Below are positions 8,663-17,603 of a stretch of 64,000 nt of DNA, in pieces. This DNA is from Roseitranquillus sp963776845 (lineage in GTDB: Bacteria; Pseudomonadota; Alphaproteobacteria; Rhodobacterales; Rhodobacteraceae), in contig CAVZOJ010000002.1 of NCBI GenBank assembly GCA_963776845.1, positions 620,001 through 684,000 of the forward strand. Direction: 5' to 3'. Each line of letters opens with the position of its first letter. Position 1 is the first letter of the stretch. The notes under the pieces were generated by a model. The model searched no databases. It worked only from the letters and a program-made list of their open reading frames with translations, and was not told the origin of the DNA. A program made the translations under genes and the position numbers.

Positions 8663-10576
8663 ATGCAGCGCACGCTCGGCACTTGCTACTATCCCGAACA
8701 TTGGCCGCGCGAGATCTGGGAGGATGATGCGCGCCGGATGGTCGATGCGGGCCTCACCTGGGTGCGGATCGGCGAGTTCGCGTGGAAGAGGATCGAGCCT
8801 CGACCGGACGTCTTTGAGTGGGAATGGCTCGACGAGGCGATCGAGGTCCTGGGCGGCGCAGGCCTCAAGGTCGTGCTCGGCACGCCCACGGCGACGCCCC
8901 CGCGCTGGATGCTGCGCAGGCATCCCGACATGCTCGCCGTCGATGCCGAGGGGCGGCCGCGCAGGTTCGGGTCGCGCCGGCACTACTGCTTCTCGCATCG
9001 CGGCTATCTCGGAGAGTGCCGCCGCATCGTCACCCGCCTCGCCGACCGCTACGGTCGGAACCCCCTTATCGCCGCATGGCAGACCGACAACGAGTACGGC
9101 TGCCACGACACCATCATTTCGTATTCCGAGGCGGCGCGGGTCGCCTTTCGCGACTGGCTGGCGCACCGACACCAGTCGATCGAGGCGCTGAACCGCGCAT
9201 GGGGCAACGTCTTCTGGTCGATGGAGTATGACGACTTCGACGAGATCGACCTGCCCAACCTGACCGTGACGGAGCCGAACCCGGCGCATGCGCTGGCTTT
9301 CCGCCGGTTTTCCTCCGACCAGGTCGTCGCCTTCAACCGCGTGCAGGCCGAGATCATCCGCGCCCGATCCGACGCGCCGATCGCGCACAACTACATGGGC
9401 CGCGAGATCGCCTTCGACCATTTCGCCGTCGGTGCCGATCTCGACATCGCGACCTGGGATTCCTATCCGTTGGGCTTTCTCGAGGACCGCGTCGGCGCCG
9501 ACGACGACGCCAAGCGCCGCTACGCTCGCCAGGGCGACCCGGACTTCCAGGCGTTCCACCACGATCTCTACCGCACCGTCGGCCGGGGCCGGTGGTGGGT
9601 GATGGAACAGCAGCCGGGGCCGGTGAACTGGGCACCCTACAACCCCGCGCCGCTGCCAGGCATGGTCCGGCTCTGGACGTGGGAGGCCTTCGCGCACGGC
9701 GCGGAGGCGGTCTGCTACTTTCGCTGGCGGCAGGCGGCGTTTGCGCAGGAGCAGTTGCATTCCGGCCTCCTGCGGCCGGATAGCGCCGATGCGCCGGCAC
9801 TCGACGAGGTTCGAAAGGTCGCCGGCGAGGTTGCTGACAGCCCGGCGGTTGCGGCGGAGCCCGCGCATGTTGCGCTGGTCTTCGACTACGATGCGGCGTG
9901 GGCGTGGCAGGTGCAGCCGCACGGGGCCGGGCTTTCGTACTTCGATCTCGTCCTCGACCACTATCGCGCCCTGCGCCGCGCTGGGCTTTCGGTGGACGTC
10001 GTGCCGCCCGACGCGGCCTTCGACGACTATGCGATGATTCTTGCGCCCGGAATGATGCACATGACGGAGGCCCTGAAGGACAAACTGTCGGAGACAGGCG
10101 CCGAGGTGCTTCTCGGTCCGCGATCCGCGGCGCGGACTGCCGAATTCTCGATCCCGGTGCCGCTTCCTCCCGCGATCCCCGGCCTGGACGTTGTCGTCAG
10201 TCGCGTGGAGAGCCTGCGACCGGACATGCCCGTGCCGCTCGCCGGGGGCGGTTCCGTGACCCGCTATCTCGAGGAGATCGTGGGCACCGCAGAGACCGTT
10301 CTGTCTTCGACTTCCGGCGCCCCGGTCGCCATGCGCGCGGCGAAGATGACATACATGGCGGGGTGGGGAGACGCGCTGGCTCTCGACCGGCTGGTCGCCG
10401 AACTTGCCCGGCGGTCCGGTGTCGTTACCCGCCGGATGCCCGACGGTGTCCGCATTCGCGAGACGGGCAGCGATCGCTTCTGGTTCAACCACAATGCCCA
10501 TCCGGTGGAGACTGAGATCGGCAGCCTCGAGCCGGCCGGCGTCCTGCGAGAGCCGCTTGATGATGGCGGTGCGTAG
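8663..10576 (+). CDS. Beta-galactosidase, glycoside hydrolase family 42
   Basis: A cytoplasmic enzyme of 637 residues with the GH42 barrel starting near the N-terminus (GTCYYPEHWPREIWEDDARRM). The acid/base glutamate is in AWQTDNEYG and the nucleophile glutamate in WWVMEQQPGPVNW; the trimerisation and C-terminal domains follow. The ATG at 8663 is preferred to the one at 8618 because it begins directly at the conserved MQRTLGTCYYPE. Last gene of the rightward operon; together with the alpha-galactosidase it would release galactose from both alpha- and beta-linked oligosaccharides. Confidence 0.93.
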   Translation: MQRTLGTCYYPEHWPREIWEDDARRMVDAGLTWVRIGEFAWKRIEPRPDVFEWEWLDEAIEVLGGAGLKVVLGTPTATPPRWMLRRHPDMLAVDAEGRPRRFGSRRHYCFSHRGYLGECRRIVTRLADRYGRNPLIAAWQTDNEYGCHDTIISYSEAARVAFRDWLAHRHQSIEALNRAWGNVFWSMEYDDFDEIDLPNLTVTEPNPAHALAFRRFSSDQVVAFNRVQAEIIRARSDAPIAHNYMGREIAFDHFAVGADLDIATWDSYPLGFLEDRVGADDDAKRRYARQGDPDFQAFHHDLYRTVGRGRWWVMEQQPGPVNWAPYNPAPLPGMVRLWTWEAFAHGAEAVCYFRWRQAAFAQEQLHSGLLRPDSADAPALDEVRKVAGEVADSPAVAAEPAHVALVFDYDAAWAWQVQPHGAGLSYFDLVLDHYRALRRAGLSVDVVPPDAAFDDYAMILAPGMMHMTEALKDKLSETGAEVLLGPRSAARTAEFSIPVPLPPAIPGLDVVVSRVESLRPDMPVPLAGGGSVTRYLEEIVGTAETVLSSTSGAPVAMRAAKMTYMAGWGDALALDRLVAELARRSGVVTRRMPDGVRIRETGSDRFWFNHNAHPVETEIGSLEPAGVLREPLDDGGA

Positions 10577-10651
10577 TCGCTCGAGTGAATTCTTTCCGCA
10601 AGACGACGCACGGGGGTAGCGACGGGGCGCTCCGGTCGCGGGGTGCCAAGC

Positions 10652-11396
10652 TCAGCGGGCCAGGAACGACACGGTGAGGGCGACACCCACGAGCCCGATC
10701 GCCCAACGCAGCGGGCGTACCGGCACCAGGCGCGTGAGGCTCGCACCAACGTATCCGCCCAGGAGGCCGCCCGCCAGCACAACGCCGGCGGCGACCCAGT
10801 CCACCAGGCCGGACAATGAGAGCGGAATGACGGCGGTCGTGTTGATCGCGAAGGCGAGAAGGTTCTTCTGAGCGTTGGCCAGGTGGAGGTCGGCCGCCCC
10901 GGCCAGGGTCAGGACCGCCAGCAGCATGAAGCCGAGGCCCGCGCCGAAATAGCCGCCGTAGACGCCGCAGAGAAACAGCAGGCTGCCGGTCAGCCATCGT
11001 CCGGCGCCGCCTGGCACGTGGCGCGCGACGAATGTCGGCAGCCGATCTCCGGCGATGATGGCGCCGACGGCCAGGGCCAGGCAGAACGGAACGATCGTCA
11101 CGAAGGCCGCTTCCGAAGATAGGATCAGGGCGACGGCGCCGCTGAGGGCGCCCGCGAGCACCGGCCAGGCGCGCCGCCAGAATCCGCCGCCCCTCCGCGG
11201 CAAGCTCCCCCCGATAGACCCAAGCTGCCGCGAGTTGCGCCGGCCAGAGCGCTATCGTCCCCGTTACGTTGGCCGACAGCGGCGGCAGGCCGGCGCCGAG
11301 CAGCATCGGAAAGACGAAGAGCTTCGCGCCACCCGCCGCCGCGTTGATGGCACCGCCGACGATGCCCGCCGCGAAGAACAGAAGCAGCTCGCTCAT
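10652..11396 (-). CDS. TauE/SafE family membrane exporter (one frameshift)
   Basis: A multispanning membrane protein of about 247 residues. The N-terminal part (MSELLLFFAAGIVGGAINAAAGG, ANVTGTIALWPAQLAAAW) and the C-terminal part (FGAGLGFMLLAVLTLAGA, NTTAVIPLSLSG, LLGGYVGASLTRLVPVRPLRW) are in two frames joined by a +1 shift around 11170-11205. The family includes putative sulfite or organosulfonate exporters. Its ATG overlaps the stop of the GntR gene, so the two are co-transcribed leftward. Substrate unknown. Confidence 0.82.
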
Positions 11397-12064
11397 GCGT
11401 CGGACAGCGAGCGGCGCAGGTCGGCTTCGGTCGCCCTGTAGTGCGCCTCGGTGAGGCGGCAGGCGGCATCGACGTCGCGCGCCAGCACGGCCTTGGCGAT
11501 CGCCGCGTGCTCCGCGCCGAGGTCGCGGCCGGAGCCGTCCGAGACCGCGACCCGCCGGTAGCGCTCCGCCAGATGGGTCAGGTTGCTGCGAATCCGAAGG
11601 AGCCAGCGCGAGCCGCAGGCCGCGACCATCGCATCGTGGAACGCGGTGTTCGCCCGCTCCCACGCGTCGCCGCCGGGCCGCCCGTCGGAATCGGCCTTGG
11701 CCATAAGATAGGCGGCGGAGACGACGCCACCCTCCCACGCATCCTCGCCGTTCCGGATCGACAGGCGCAGTGCCTCGCGCTCGACCGCGACCCGCGCCTC
11801 GGTCAGGTCGGTGAACTCCTCGGGGTCGAGGTCTGCGACGCGAAAGCCGCGATTGCCCTCGGCCGCGACCAGGCCCTCGGCGCGGAGGCGTTGCAGCGCC
11901 TCGCGCAGCGGGGTCGGCCCGATCCCGTAGACCTCGCGCAGGCGCTCGACGCCGAGGCGTTCTCCGGGTTTTCGCACCCCCGCGATGATGTCCTGCCGCA
12001 GCCGGCGCCAGGCGGTCTCCGTGAGGGTCTCACCAGACTGAAGCGGTGTGGTCGTGGCGATCAT
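11393..12064 (-). CDS. GntR family regulator, FadR subfamily (FCD domain)
   Basis: A 223-residue regulator with an N-terminal winged helix (about 10-75: RRLRQDIIAGVRKPGERL, GPTPLREALQRLRAEGLV) and an FCD ligand domain (about 85-215) with the metal-site pattern NTAFHDAMVAACGS and later AEHAAIAKAV. It is divergent from the FAA hydrolase/tripartite transporter genes at 12139, only 74 bp away, and is therefore their probable regulator, as well as being coupled to the TauE exporter. Confidence 0.88.
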   Translation of the reverse strand: MIATTTPLQSGETLTETAWRRLRQDIIAGVRKPGERLGVERLREVYGIGPTPLREALQRLRAEGLVAAEGNRGFRVADLDPEEFTDLTEARVAVEREALRLSIRNGEDAWEGGVVSAAYLMAKADSDGRPGGDAWERANTAFHDAMVAACGSRWLLRIRSNLTHLAERYRRVAVSDGSGRDLGAEHAAIAKAVLARDVDAACRLTEAHYRATEADLRRSLSDA

Positions 12065-12138
12065 CGGACTCCGGCAATTGACAGTCGGTCGATCTTGGCT
12101 ACCCTGGATTATCGAGATTTCTGGGGAGTGTCGAGAAT

Positions 12139-13002
12139 ATGCGTCTTGTCACTTTTGCACGTTCCGGAAGCGTCGGAGCAGGCGTCTTGGAAGGTGAGGA
12201 GATCCGCGTCTTCGCGGACGGGCCTGGTGCCGATCGCGCCGTTCTCGACGTCGTCATGGCGAGCGGTGCGCTTCCGGAACCTTCGAGCGGGCAGGGCACC
12301 ATCGCATTGGCGGACGTGCGCCTCCTCGCTCCGATCCCGTCGCCGCGCAGCGCGATCTACTGCGTCGGCAAGAATTACCACGCGCACGCCGCGGAGTTTC
12401 ACGGGTCCGGCTTCGACAGCACCAGCAAGGAAGTCGTGCCGCAGCACCCCGTCATCTTCACCAAGCCGCCGGGCAGCGTCGTCGGCCCTGGTGAGCCGGT
12501 GAAAGGGTCGCTCGACCCGACCGGAACCGTCGACTACGAGGGCGAGCTTGGCGTCGTCATCGGGAAGACGGCGTTTCAGGTTGCGAGGGCCGACGCCTAC
12601 GACCACGTCTTCGGCTATGTCGCGATGAACGACGTCACCTCTCGTGAATTGCAGCGCAAGCACGGCCAGTGGACTATCGGCAAGGGCCTCGACACCTTCT
12701 GCCCGATGGGACCATTCCTGGTGACGGCCGACGAGGTGGGCGACGTTGCGCAGCTGGAGCTCGTGACCGAGATCAACGGTGAGGTGCGCCAGAAGGCTTT
12801 GGTCGCGGATCTGGTCTTCGACATTCCCACGCTGATCGAGACGATGAGCGCGACGATGACGCTGCACCCCGGCGACATCATCGCGACCGGCACACCCGCA
12901 GGCGTCGGTATCGGCTTCGATCCGCCGAAGTACCTCGCGAAGGGCGACGTCATGCGCGTGTCCATCACCGGGCTTGGCGTACTGGAGAACACGATCGAAT
13001 GA
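12139..13002 (+). CDS. Fumarylacetoacetate hydrolase (FAH) family protein
   Basis: A 287-residue enzyme of the FAH superfamily, which hydrolyses or decarboxylates diketo acids such as fumarylpyruvate or acylpyruvates using a divalent metal. Family signatures are YCVGKNYHAHAAEF, the metal-binding YEGELGVVIGK, FGYVAMNDVTSRELQ, KGLDTFCPMGP and TGTPAGVGIG. It precedes a tripartite tricarboxylate transporter, so it probably degrades the imported carboxylate or a product of it. The precise substrate is not deducible. Confidence 0.88.
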   Translation: MRLVTFARSGSVGAGVLEGEEIRVFADGPGADRAVLDVVMASGALPEPSSGQGTIALADVRLLAPIPSPRSAIYCVGKNYHAHAAEFHGSGFDSTSKEVVPQHPVIFTKPPGSVVGPGEPVKGSLDPTGTVDYEGELGVVIGKTAFQVARADAYDHVFGYVAMNDVTSRELQRKHGQWTIGKGLDTFCPMGPFLVTADEVGDVAQLELVTEINGEVRQKALVADLVFDIPTLIETMSATMTLHPGDIIATGTPAGVGIGFDPPKYLAKGDVMRVSITGLGVLENTIE

Positions 13003-13039
13003 CCGGCGCGAAGCCGGCCGAACTGGGAGGAGGAAGATC

Positions 13040-14107
13040 ATGTTGAAACCGACAGTCGCTGCAGCCGCCATTCTCGCGGCGGTGCCCGCCACCGCGCAGG
13101 AGGTGGATTTCTCGGGCGAGACCATCGAGGTCGTCGTGCCGTTCGGGCCAGGCGGCGCGACCTTCGTCTCGGCAAAGTTTCTCGAGCCGTTCTTCGAGAA
13201 GCACCTGCCGGGCAATCCCGACATCGACGTCGTCGACCGGCCCGGAGGCGGCTCGATCCTCGGCGCCAATTGGTTCGAGCAGAACGCCGAATCCGACGGG
13301 ACGACGATCCTCTTCACCACGTCGTCGACGGCGAACCCCTTCGTGCTGGGGCAGGAGGGGGTCGAGTACCGCCTCGGCGAGTACCGGGTCGCCTACAGCC
13401 ATCCGTTCAGCTCGGTCGCCTACATCGCGCCGCGCCTCGGTGTCGAGGAAGCGGCCCAGATCAAGGAGGCGTCCGAGCCGCTGGTCTATGGCGGCATTGC
13501 CGCCGCGGCGTCGGACCTTCCGGCGCTGCTGTCGTTCGAGGTCCTCGATCTCGACGTCAACGCCGTCCTCGGCTTCGACGGACGCGGTCCTGTGCGGCTG
13601 GCGTTCGACCGTGGCGAAGTCAACATCGACTACCAGTTCACGCCGGTCTACCTGACGCAGGTCGTCCCCTCGATCGAGGAGGGCAACGCGATCGCGCTCT
13701 GGACCGGCGGTGCGGTCGGACCCGATGGCCAGTTGACCCAGCCCGACCCGATCGCGCCGGACCTGCCGCCAGTCTATGAGGTCTACCGGACGCTCTACGG
13801 CGAGGAACCGTCAGGCATCGAGTGGGACGCGTTCAACGCCATCGCCAGCGTCACCTACGCCTACGGCCTCACTGCCTACATGCACCCCGACACCCCGCAG
13901 GAGGTGCTGGACGCATTTGCGCAGGCGGTCGAGGACATCAACGCCGACCCCGAGTTCCAGGCAGCGAGTCAGGAAGTGACCGCCGGTGCGCGCCTCTCCG
14001 CCGGGCCTGAGACCGAGCAGGCGATCAAGAACGCACTGAACGCCTCTGACGAGGTTAAGCAGTACCTCCGCGACCTGCTGAGCGAGAAGTACGGCGTGAA
14101 CTTCTGA
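13040..14107 (+). CDS. Tripartite tricarboxylate transporter substrate-binding protein (TctC-like)
   Basis: A secreted binding protein of 355 residues. The start at 13040 follows a strong GGGAGGAGGA site and gives a short signal peptide (MLKPTVAAAAILAAVPATAQ). The mature protein begins with the TctC-type pattern IEVVVPFGPGGATF and VVDRPGGGSILGANW. The gene is 37 bp after the FAA hydrolase and 18 bp before the TctA-type permease. Ligand is likely a carboxylate but unknown; it is more divergent than typical Bug proteins. Confidence 0.85.
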   Translation: MLKPTVAAAAILAAVPATAQEVDFSGETIEVVVPFGPGGATFVSAKFLEPFFEKHLPGNPDIDVVDRPGGGSILGANWFEQNAESDGTTILFTTSSTANPFVLGQEGVEYRLGEYRVAYSHPFSSVAYIAPRLGVEEAAQIKEASEPLVYGGIAAAASDLPALLSFEVLDLDVNAVLGFDGRGPVRLAFDRGEVNIDYQFTPVYLTQVVPSIEEGNAIALWTGGAVGPDGQLTQPDPIAPDLPPVYEVYRTLYGEEPSGIEWDAFNAIASVTYAYGLTAYMHPDTPQEVLDAFAQAVEDINADPEFQAASQEVTAGARLSAGPETEQAIKNALNASDEVKQYLRDLLSEKYGVNF

Positions 14108-14125
14108 TCGACGGAGGGCGGCGAC

Positions 14126-16048
14126 GTGATCGAGCACGCGGGCATCGCCCTCGCCGCCCTCTTCGAGCCGGCGCGACTGCTCGCGCTCTTCGCGGGAATG
14201 CTCGTGGGGTGCGTCTTCGGGATGTTGCCGGGGCTCGGCGGTGTGGCGGCGGTGTCGATCCTGCTGCCCTTCATCTATCTGATGGACGACTATGCCGGCC
14301 TCGCCATGCTGCTCGGCGCGGTGTCGGTCGTCTATACCTCGGATACGATCACCTCCGTGCTGCTCGGCGCGCCGGGGTCGCCAGCGTCGGCGCCCACGGC
14401 GATCGAGGGGCATGCCCTCGCCAAGCAGGGGCAGGCGGCGCGGGCGCTGGGCGTCGGGTTTCTGGCGTCGATGGTCGGCGGCCTCATGGGCGCGCTGATC
14501 CTCTTCTTCGCGATCCCGATCGCGGGTCCTATCGTGCTGATGCTGTCGACTCCCGAACTCTTCATGTTCGCGCTGGTGGGACTTGTCTTCGCGTCGTCGA
14601 TGGTCGGCCGCGATCTCGCGCGCGGGCTTGCGTCGGCCTGCCTCGGCATCCTCCTGGGCGTCATCGGACCAGCCTCGGCGGCGGCCGACTTCCGCTTCAC
14701 CTTCGGGCAGGTCTACCTGCTCGACGGGCTGTCGCTGACCATCGTCGCGCTGGGGCTTTTCGGGATCGCCGAGGTCGTCGCCATGCTTGCCGCGGGGGGC
14801 GGCATCAGTCACGAGCGCATGCAGGTCACGCACTGGGGCGAGGGGTTCCGCGACTTCCTTCGCTACAAGTGGCTGATCCTGCGCGCCTCGATCATCGGCG
14901 TGTTCGGCGGCTTCGTCCCTGCGGTCGGCGCATCGGCCTCGACGTGGGTCGCCTACGGCCATGCGATCCGCTCGGCCAAGGATCGCTCCAAGTTCGGCAA
15001 GGGCGACATCCGCGGCGTTGCGGCGGCCGAGGGCGCCAACAACGCGACCGTCATCGCCGATCTGGTGCCCACGCTACTCTTCTCCGTTCCCGGAGGGCCA
15101 GCGGCGGCGATCTTCCTCGGCGCCCTGTTTTCGTTCGGCTACTACCCCGGTCCGCGGATGGTGCAGCAGAACCCGGACCTGATGTTCCTCATCGTCTGGT
15201 CGGTGGCTCTGACGTCGGTGCTGGGGGCGGCGCTCTGTTTCGCGATCACGCCATACCTCGCGCGGCTCACGCGGATCCCGTTCGCGATCATCGCCGCACC
15301 GCTGGTGCTGGTGATGGTCATCGGCGCCTACCAGAACACCGGCACGATGGGCGATGTGTTCCTGCTGATCATCCTCGGTACCCTCGGCTGGGCGATGAAG
15401 CATGCCGAGTGGCCGCGCGCACCGGCGCTCGTCGGCTTCGTCCTCGCCGCTCCCATGGAGCAGTATTTCTGGCTGACCACGCAGATCCATGGCTGGAGCT
15501 TCCTGCTGCGGCCCGGCGTGATGATCCTTGCCGCGATCATCGTGATCCCGATCGCGCTCGGCCTGCTGCGGCGCCGCCGCGATCGCGCCGACGCGACGGG
15601 GGAGCCGGTGGACGAGCCGGCGACCGACCGACCGATGATCTCGCTGATCCTCGCCACCCTTGCGACCGCCGTCTTTGTCTATGCGATCTGGGAGATGCAG
15701 GGCTTCAACCCGACCTCGCGCCTGATGCCGTCGCTTGCCGTCTATCCGGGCCTGGCGCTGTCGCTATTCCTCGTCTGGCGCGGCGTCCGCGGTTTCGTGC
15801 GGCCGACGGGCGAGGCGTTCGCGGAGCCGTTCTACCTCGGCATCCTCGCGGTCTACGTCGTGGCGATATGGGCGGTCGGCTTCACCGCGCCGACGGTGGC
15901 CTTGATCGCCTGGATGTTGTTCCTGCGCGCCGGAATGCGCCCCTTGACCGGCATCACCTACGGCGTCGCGGTCTTCGTCGTCGCGCGCGTCCTGTTCCAC
16001 TACATGCGGGGGGATCCGCCAGTCGGCGCGCTCCTCGCCTTGTCCTGA
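14126..16048 (+). CDS. Tripartite tricarboxylate transporter permease, TctA with fused TctB-like domain
   Basis: This 640-residue integral membrane protein has a TctA body (about 1-495) with the conserved GMLPGLGGVAAVSILLPF, YGGAI-equivalent YTSDTITSVLLGAPGSP and a second glycine-rich loop ANNATVIADLVPTLLFSVPGGPAAAIFLGAL. TctA proteins are usually about 500 residues. After a hydrophilic linker (RRRRDRADATGEPVDEP) the last roughly 130 residues form four hydrophobic segments resembling the small subunit TctB. No separate tctB gene is present, which supports a natural fusion. GTG start at 14126 with GGAGGG upstream. Confidence 0.88.
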   Translation: MIEHAGIALAALFEPARLLALFAGMLVGCVFGMLPGLGGVAAVSILLPFIYLMDDYAGLAMLLGAVSVVYTSDTITSVLLGAPGSPASAPTAIEGHALAKQGQAARALGVGFLASMVGGLMGALILFFAIPIAGPIVLMLSTPELFMFALVGLVFASSMVGRDLARGLASACLGILLGVIGPASAAADFRFTFGQVYLLDGLSLTIVALGLFGIAEVVAMLAAGGGISHERMQVTHWGEGFRDFLRYKWLILRASIIGVFGGFVPAVGASASTWVAYGHAIRSAKDRSKFGKGDIRGVAAAEGANNATVIADLVPTLLFSVPGGPAAAIFLGALFSFGYYPGPRMVQQNPDLMFLIVWSVALTSVLGAALCFAITPYLARLTRIPFAIIAAPLVLVMVIGAYQNTGTMGDVFLLIILGTLGWAMKHAEWPRAPALVGFVLAAPMEQYFWLTTQIHGWSFLLRPGVMILAAIIVIPIALGLLRRRRDRADATGEPVDEPATDRPMISLILATLATAVFVYAIWEMQGFNPTSRLMPSLAVYPGLALSLFLVWRGVRGFVRPTGEAFAEPFYLGILAVYVVAIWAVGFTAPTVALIAWMLFLRAGMRPLTGITYGVAVFVVARVLFHYMRGDPPVGALLALS

Positions 16049-16063
16049 CCCAGCGGAGGAGCC

Positions 16064-16591
16064 ATGGATCGCCTCGCCTTCGACGACATCATCGAACCCT
16101 CGATCGACCCCGCGACGCGCAAGATCGGCGTCCGGCAGGTGGCCGCTACCAATGCCGGCGGGACCCGGACCCGCATCCAGGTCCGCGACTTCGCGCCGGT
16201 CTACACCGACGAGCCCGACTCCCTCGGCGGCACGAATACGGCGCCCAGCCCGCTTGAGACCGTGCTGATCGCGCTCGTCGGCTGCGACGGCGTCATCATC
16301 AACGGCGTCGCGACGGCGATGAAGTTCGACTATGCAGGCGTCGACCTGTCGTGCGAGAGCCAGATCGACGTGCGCGGTCCCAAGGGCGTCCCGGGCATCC
16401 GCCCATACTTCGAGGAGGCGCTTCTCGAGATCGTCGTCTATACCGACGAAAGCGAGGAGCGGTTCCGGCGACTGGCCAGGAATGTCGAGTTCCGTTGCCC
16501 GGTTATGAACCTGATGACGGCCGCGGGCGTCGAGATGGACGTGACATGGACCCGACGCCCGGCGTCAGACTACGGCGGCGGCGTCGACTGA
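16064..16591 (+). CDS. OsmC family protein
   Basis: A 175-residue member of the OsmC/Ohr superfamily of thiol-dependent peroxidases. The two family cysteines are present in LVGCDGVIINGVA and FRCPVMNLMTAAG. It lies 16 bp after the transporter gene with GGAGGAG as its ribosome site, so it is the last gene of the rightward operon. Whether it detoxifies peroxides or has another role in this carboxylate cluster is not known. Confidence 0.86.
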   Translation: MDRLAFDDIIEPSIDPATRKIGVRQVAATNAGGTRTRIQVRDFAPVYTDEPDSLGGTNTAPSPLETVLIALVGCDGVIINGVATAMKFDYAGVDLSCESQIDVRGPKGVPGIRPYFEEALLEIVVYTDESEERFRRLARNVEFRCPVMNLMTAAGVEMDVTWTRRPASDYGGGVD

Positions 16592-16606
16592 GTCGAGCCG
16601 CCGCCG
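16573..16606. terminator. Bidirectional terminator-like hairpin
   Basis: Arms CGGCGGCGG (16573-16581) and CCGCCGCCG (16598-16606) enclose a further TCGAC/GTCGA stem. It lies at the stop codon of the OsmC gene, between it and the convergent reductase gene. There is no T-run, so termination is inferred from position. Confidence 0.45.
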
Positions 16607-16624
16607 CGCCGCGAGGCCCTCATA

Positions 16625-17603
16625 TCAGCCGTCGTAGGTGCCCGCCGTGCGGCCGCGGGCTTGCACCAGCGCCAGGATCAGGTCGATCGTCGGCGTCGGC
16701 ACCTCGACCATGCGGCCCAGTTCGCTGACCGCGGTGACCAGCGCGTCGATCTCCATCGGCCGGCCGCGCTCGAGGTCCTGCAGCATCGACGTCTTGTGTG
16801 CGCCGACGCCGGCAGCGCCTTCGATCCGCTTTTCGACGTCGATGGCGAACTTCGTCCCCAGCGCCTCGCCCACCGCCTGGCCCTCGACCATCATCGCCCG
16901 CGCGATCGACCGCAGGTCTTCGCGGGTGGCCAGCACGTCGAGTGTCTCTCCCGTCAGCGCCGAGAGCGGGTTGAAGGCGAGGTTGCCCCAGAGCTTGACC
17001 CAGAATCTCGTCGCGGATTTTTGGCCGCACGGGCGCCTTGAAGCCGGCGTCCTTCATCGCCGCAGACAACGCGTTCGCGCGATCCGACTTGGAGCCATCT
17101 GGCTCCCCAAGCGTGAAGCGGTCGCCGGAGACGTGGCGAACGACGCCAGGCTCGTCGACCTCGCACGCCGGATAGATGACGCAGCCGAGGCACTGCTCGG
17201 GCGGTAGGGCCGCCGACACCTTGCCCTCCGGATCCACCGCCTCGAGGCGCCGGTTGTCCCAGCCCTCGAGGCCGTGGAAGTACCAGTGCGGCACGCCGTT
17301 CATGCCGGTGACGATGCAGGTGTCGGGTCCGATCAGCGGCGCCAGCTTGTCGGCGATTGGCGGCACCGAGTGGGCCTTGAGCGTGATGAAGAGGTAGTCC
17401 TGCGGCCCGAGCTCGGATGCGTCGTCGGTGGCGGCGATCCTCGCCACCTCCTCCTCGCCATCCATCACCAGCTTCATGCCGTGTTCCTTGATCGCGGCGA
17501 GGTGCGGCCCGCGCGCCACGACGGACACGTCCTGTCCGGTATTGGCCATCCGGACCGCGAGGTACCCGCCGATCGCGCCGGCGCCGAAAATACAGATCTT
17601 CAT
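16625..17603 (-). CDS. 2-dehydropantoate 2-reductase (ApbA/PanE) family protein (one frameshift)
   Basis: An NADP-dependent ketoacid reductase of about 325 residues. The N-terminal Rossmann motif is GAGAIGGYLAVRMA; the substrate region contains LKAHSV and TGMNGVPHWYFHGL. An extra base near 17003 interrupts DEIWVKLWGNLAFNPLSALTG, after which the C-terminal domain (RSIARAMMVEGQAVGEAL, HKTSMLQDLERGRPMEIDAL) continues in frame to 16625. It overlaps the CoA-ligase stop by ATGA. Because it sits with a CoA ligase and GntR regulator rather than panB/panC, it may reduce another 2-keto acid than ketopantoate. Confidence 0.85.

Noticed and set aside
8558..10501. Long leftward frame opposite the GH42 gene
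   Set aside because: Antisense shadow caused by high GC; the GH42 frame has complete catalytic motifs.
14209..16257. Long 682-codon frame on the plus strand
   Set aside because: A shadow of the TctA gene: low complexity, Arg-rich, no family pattern.
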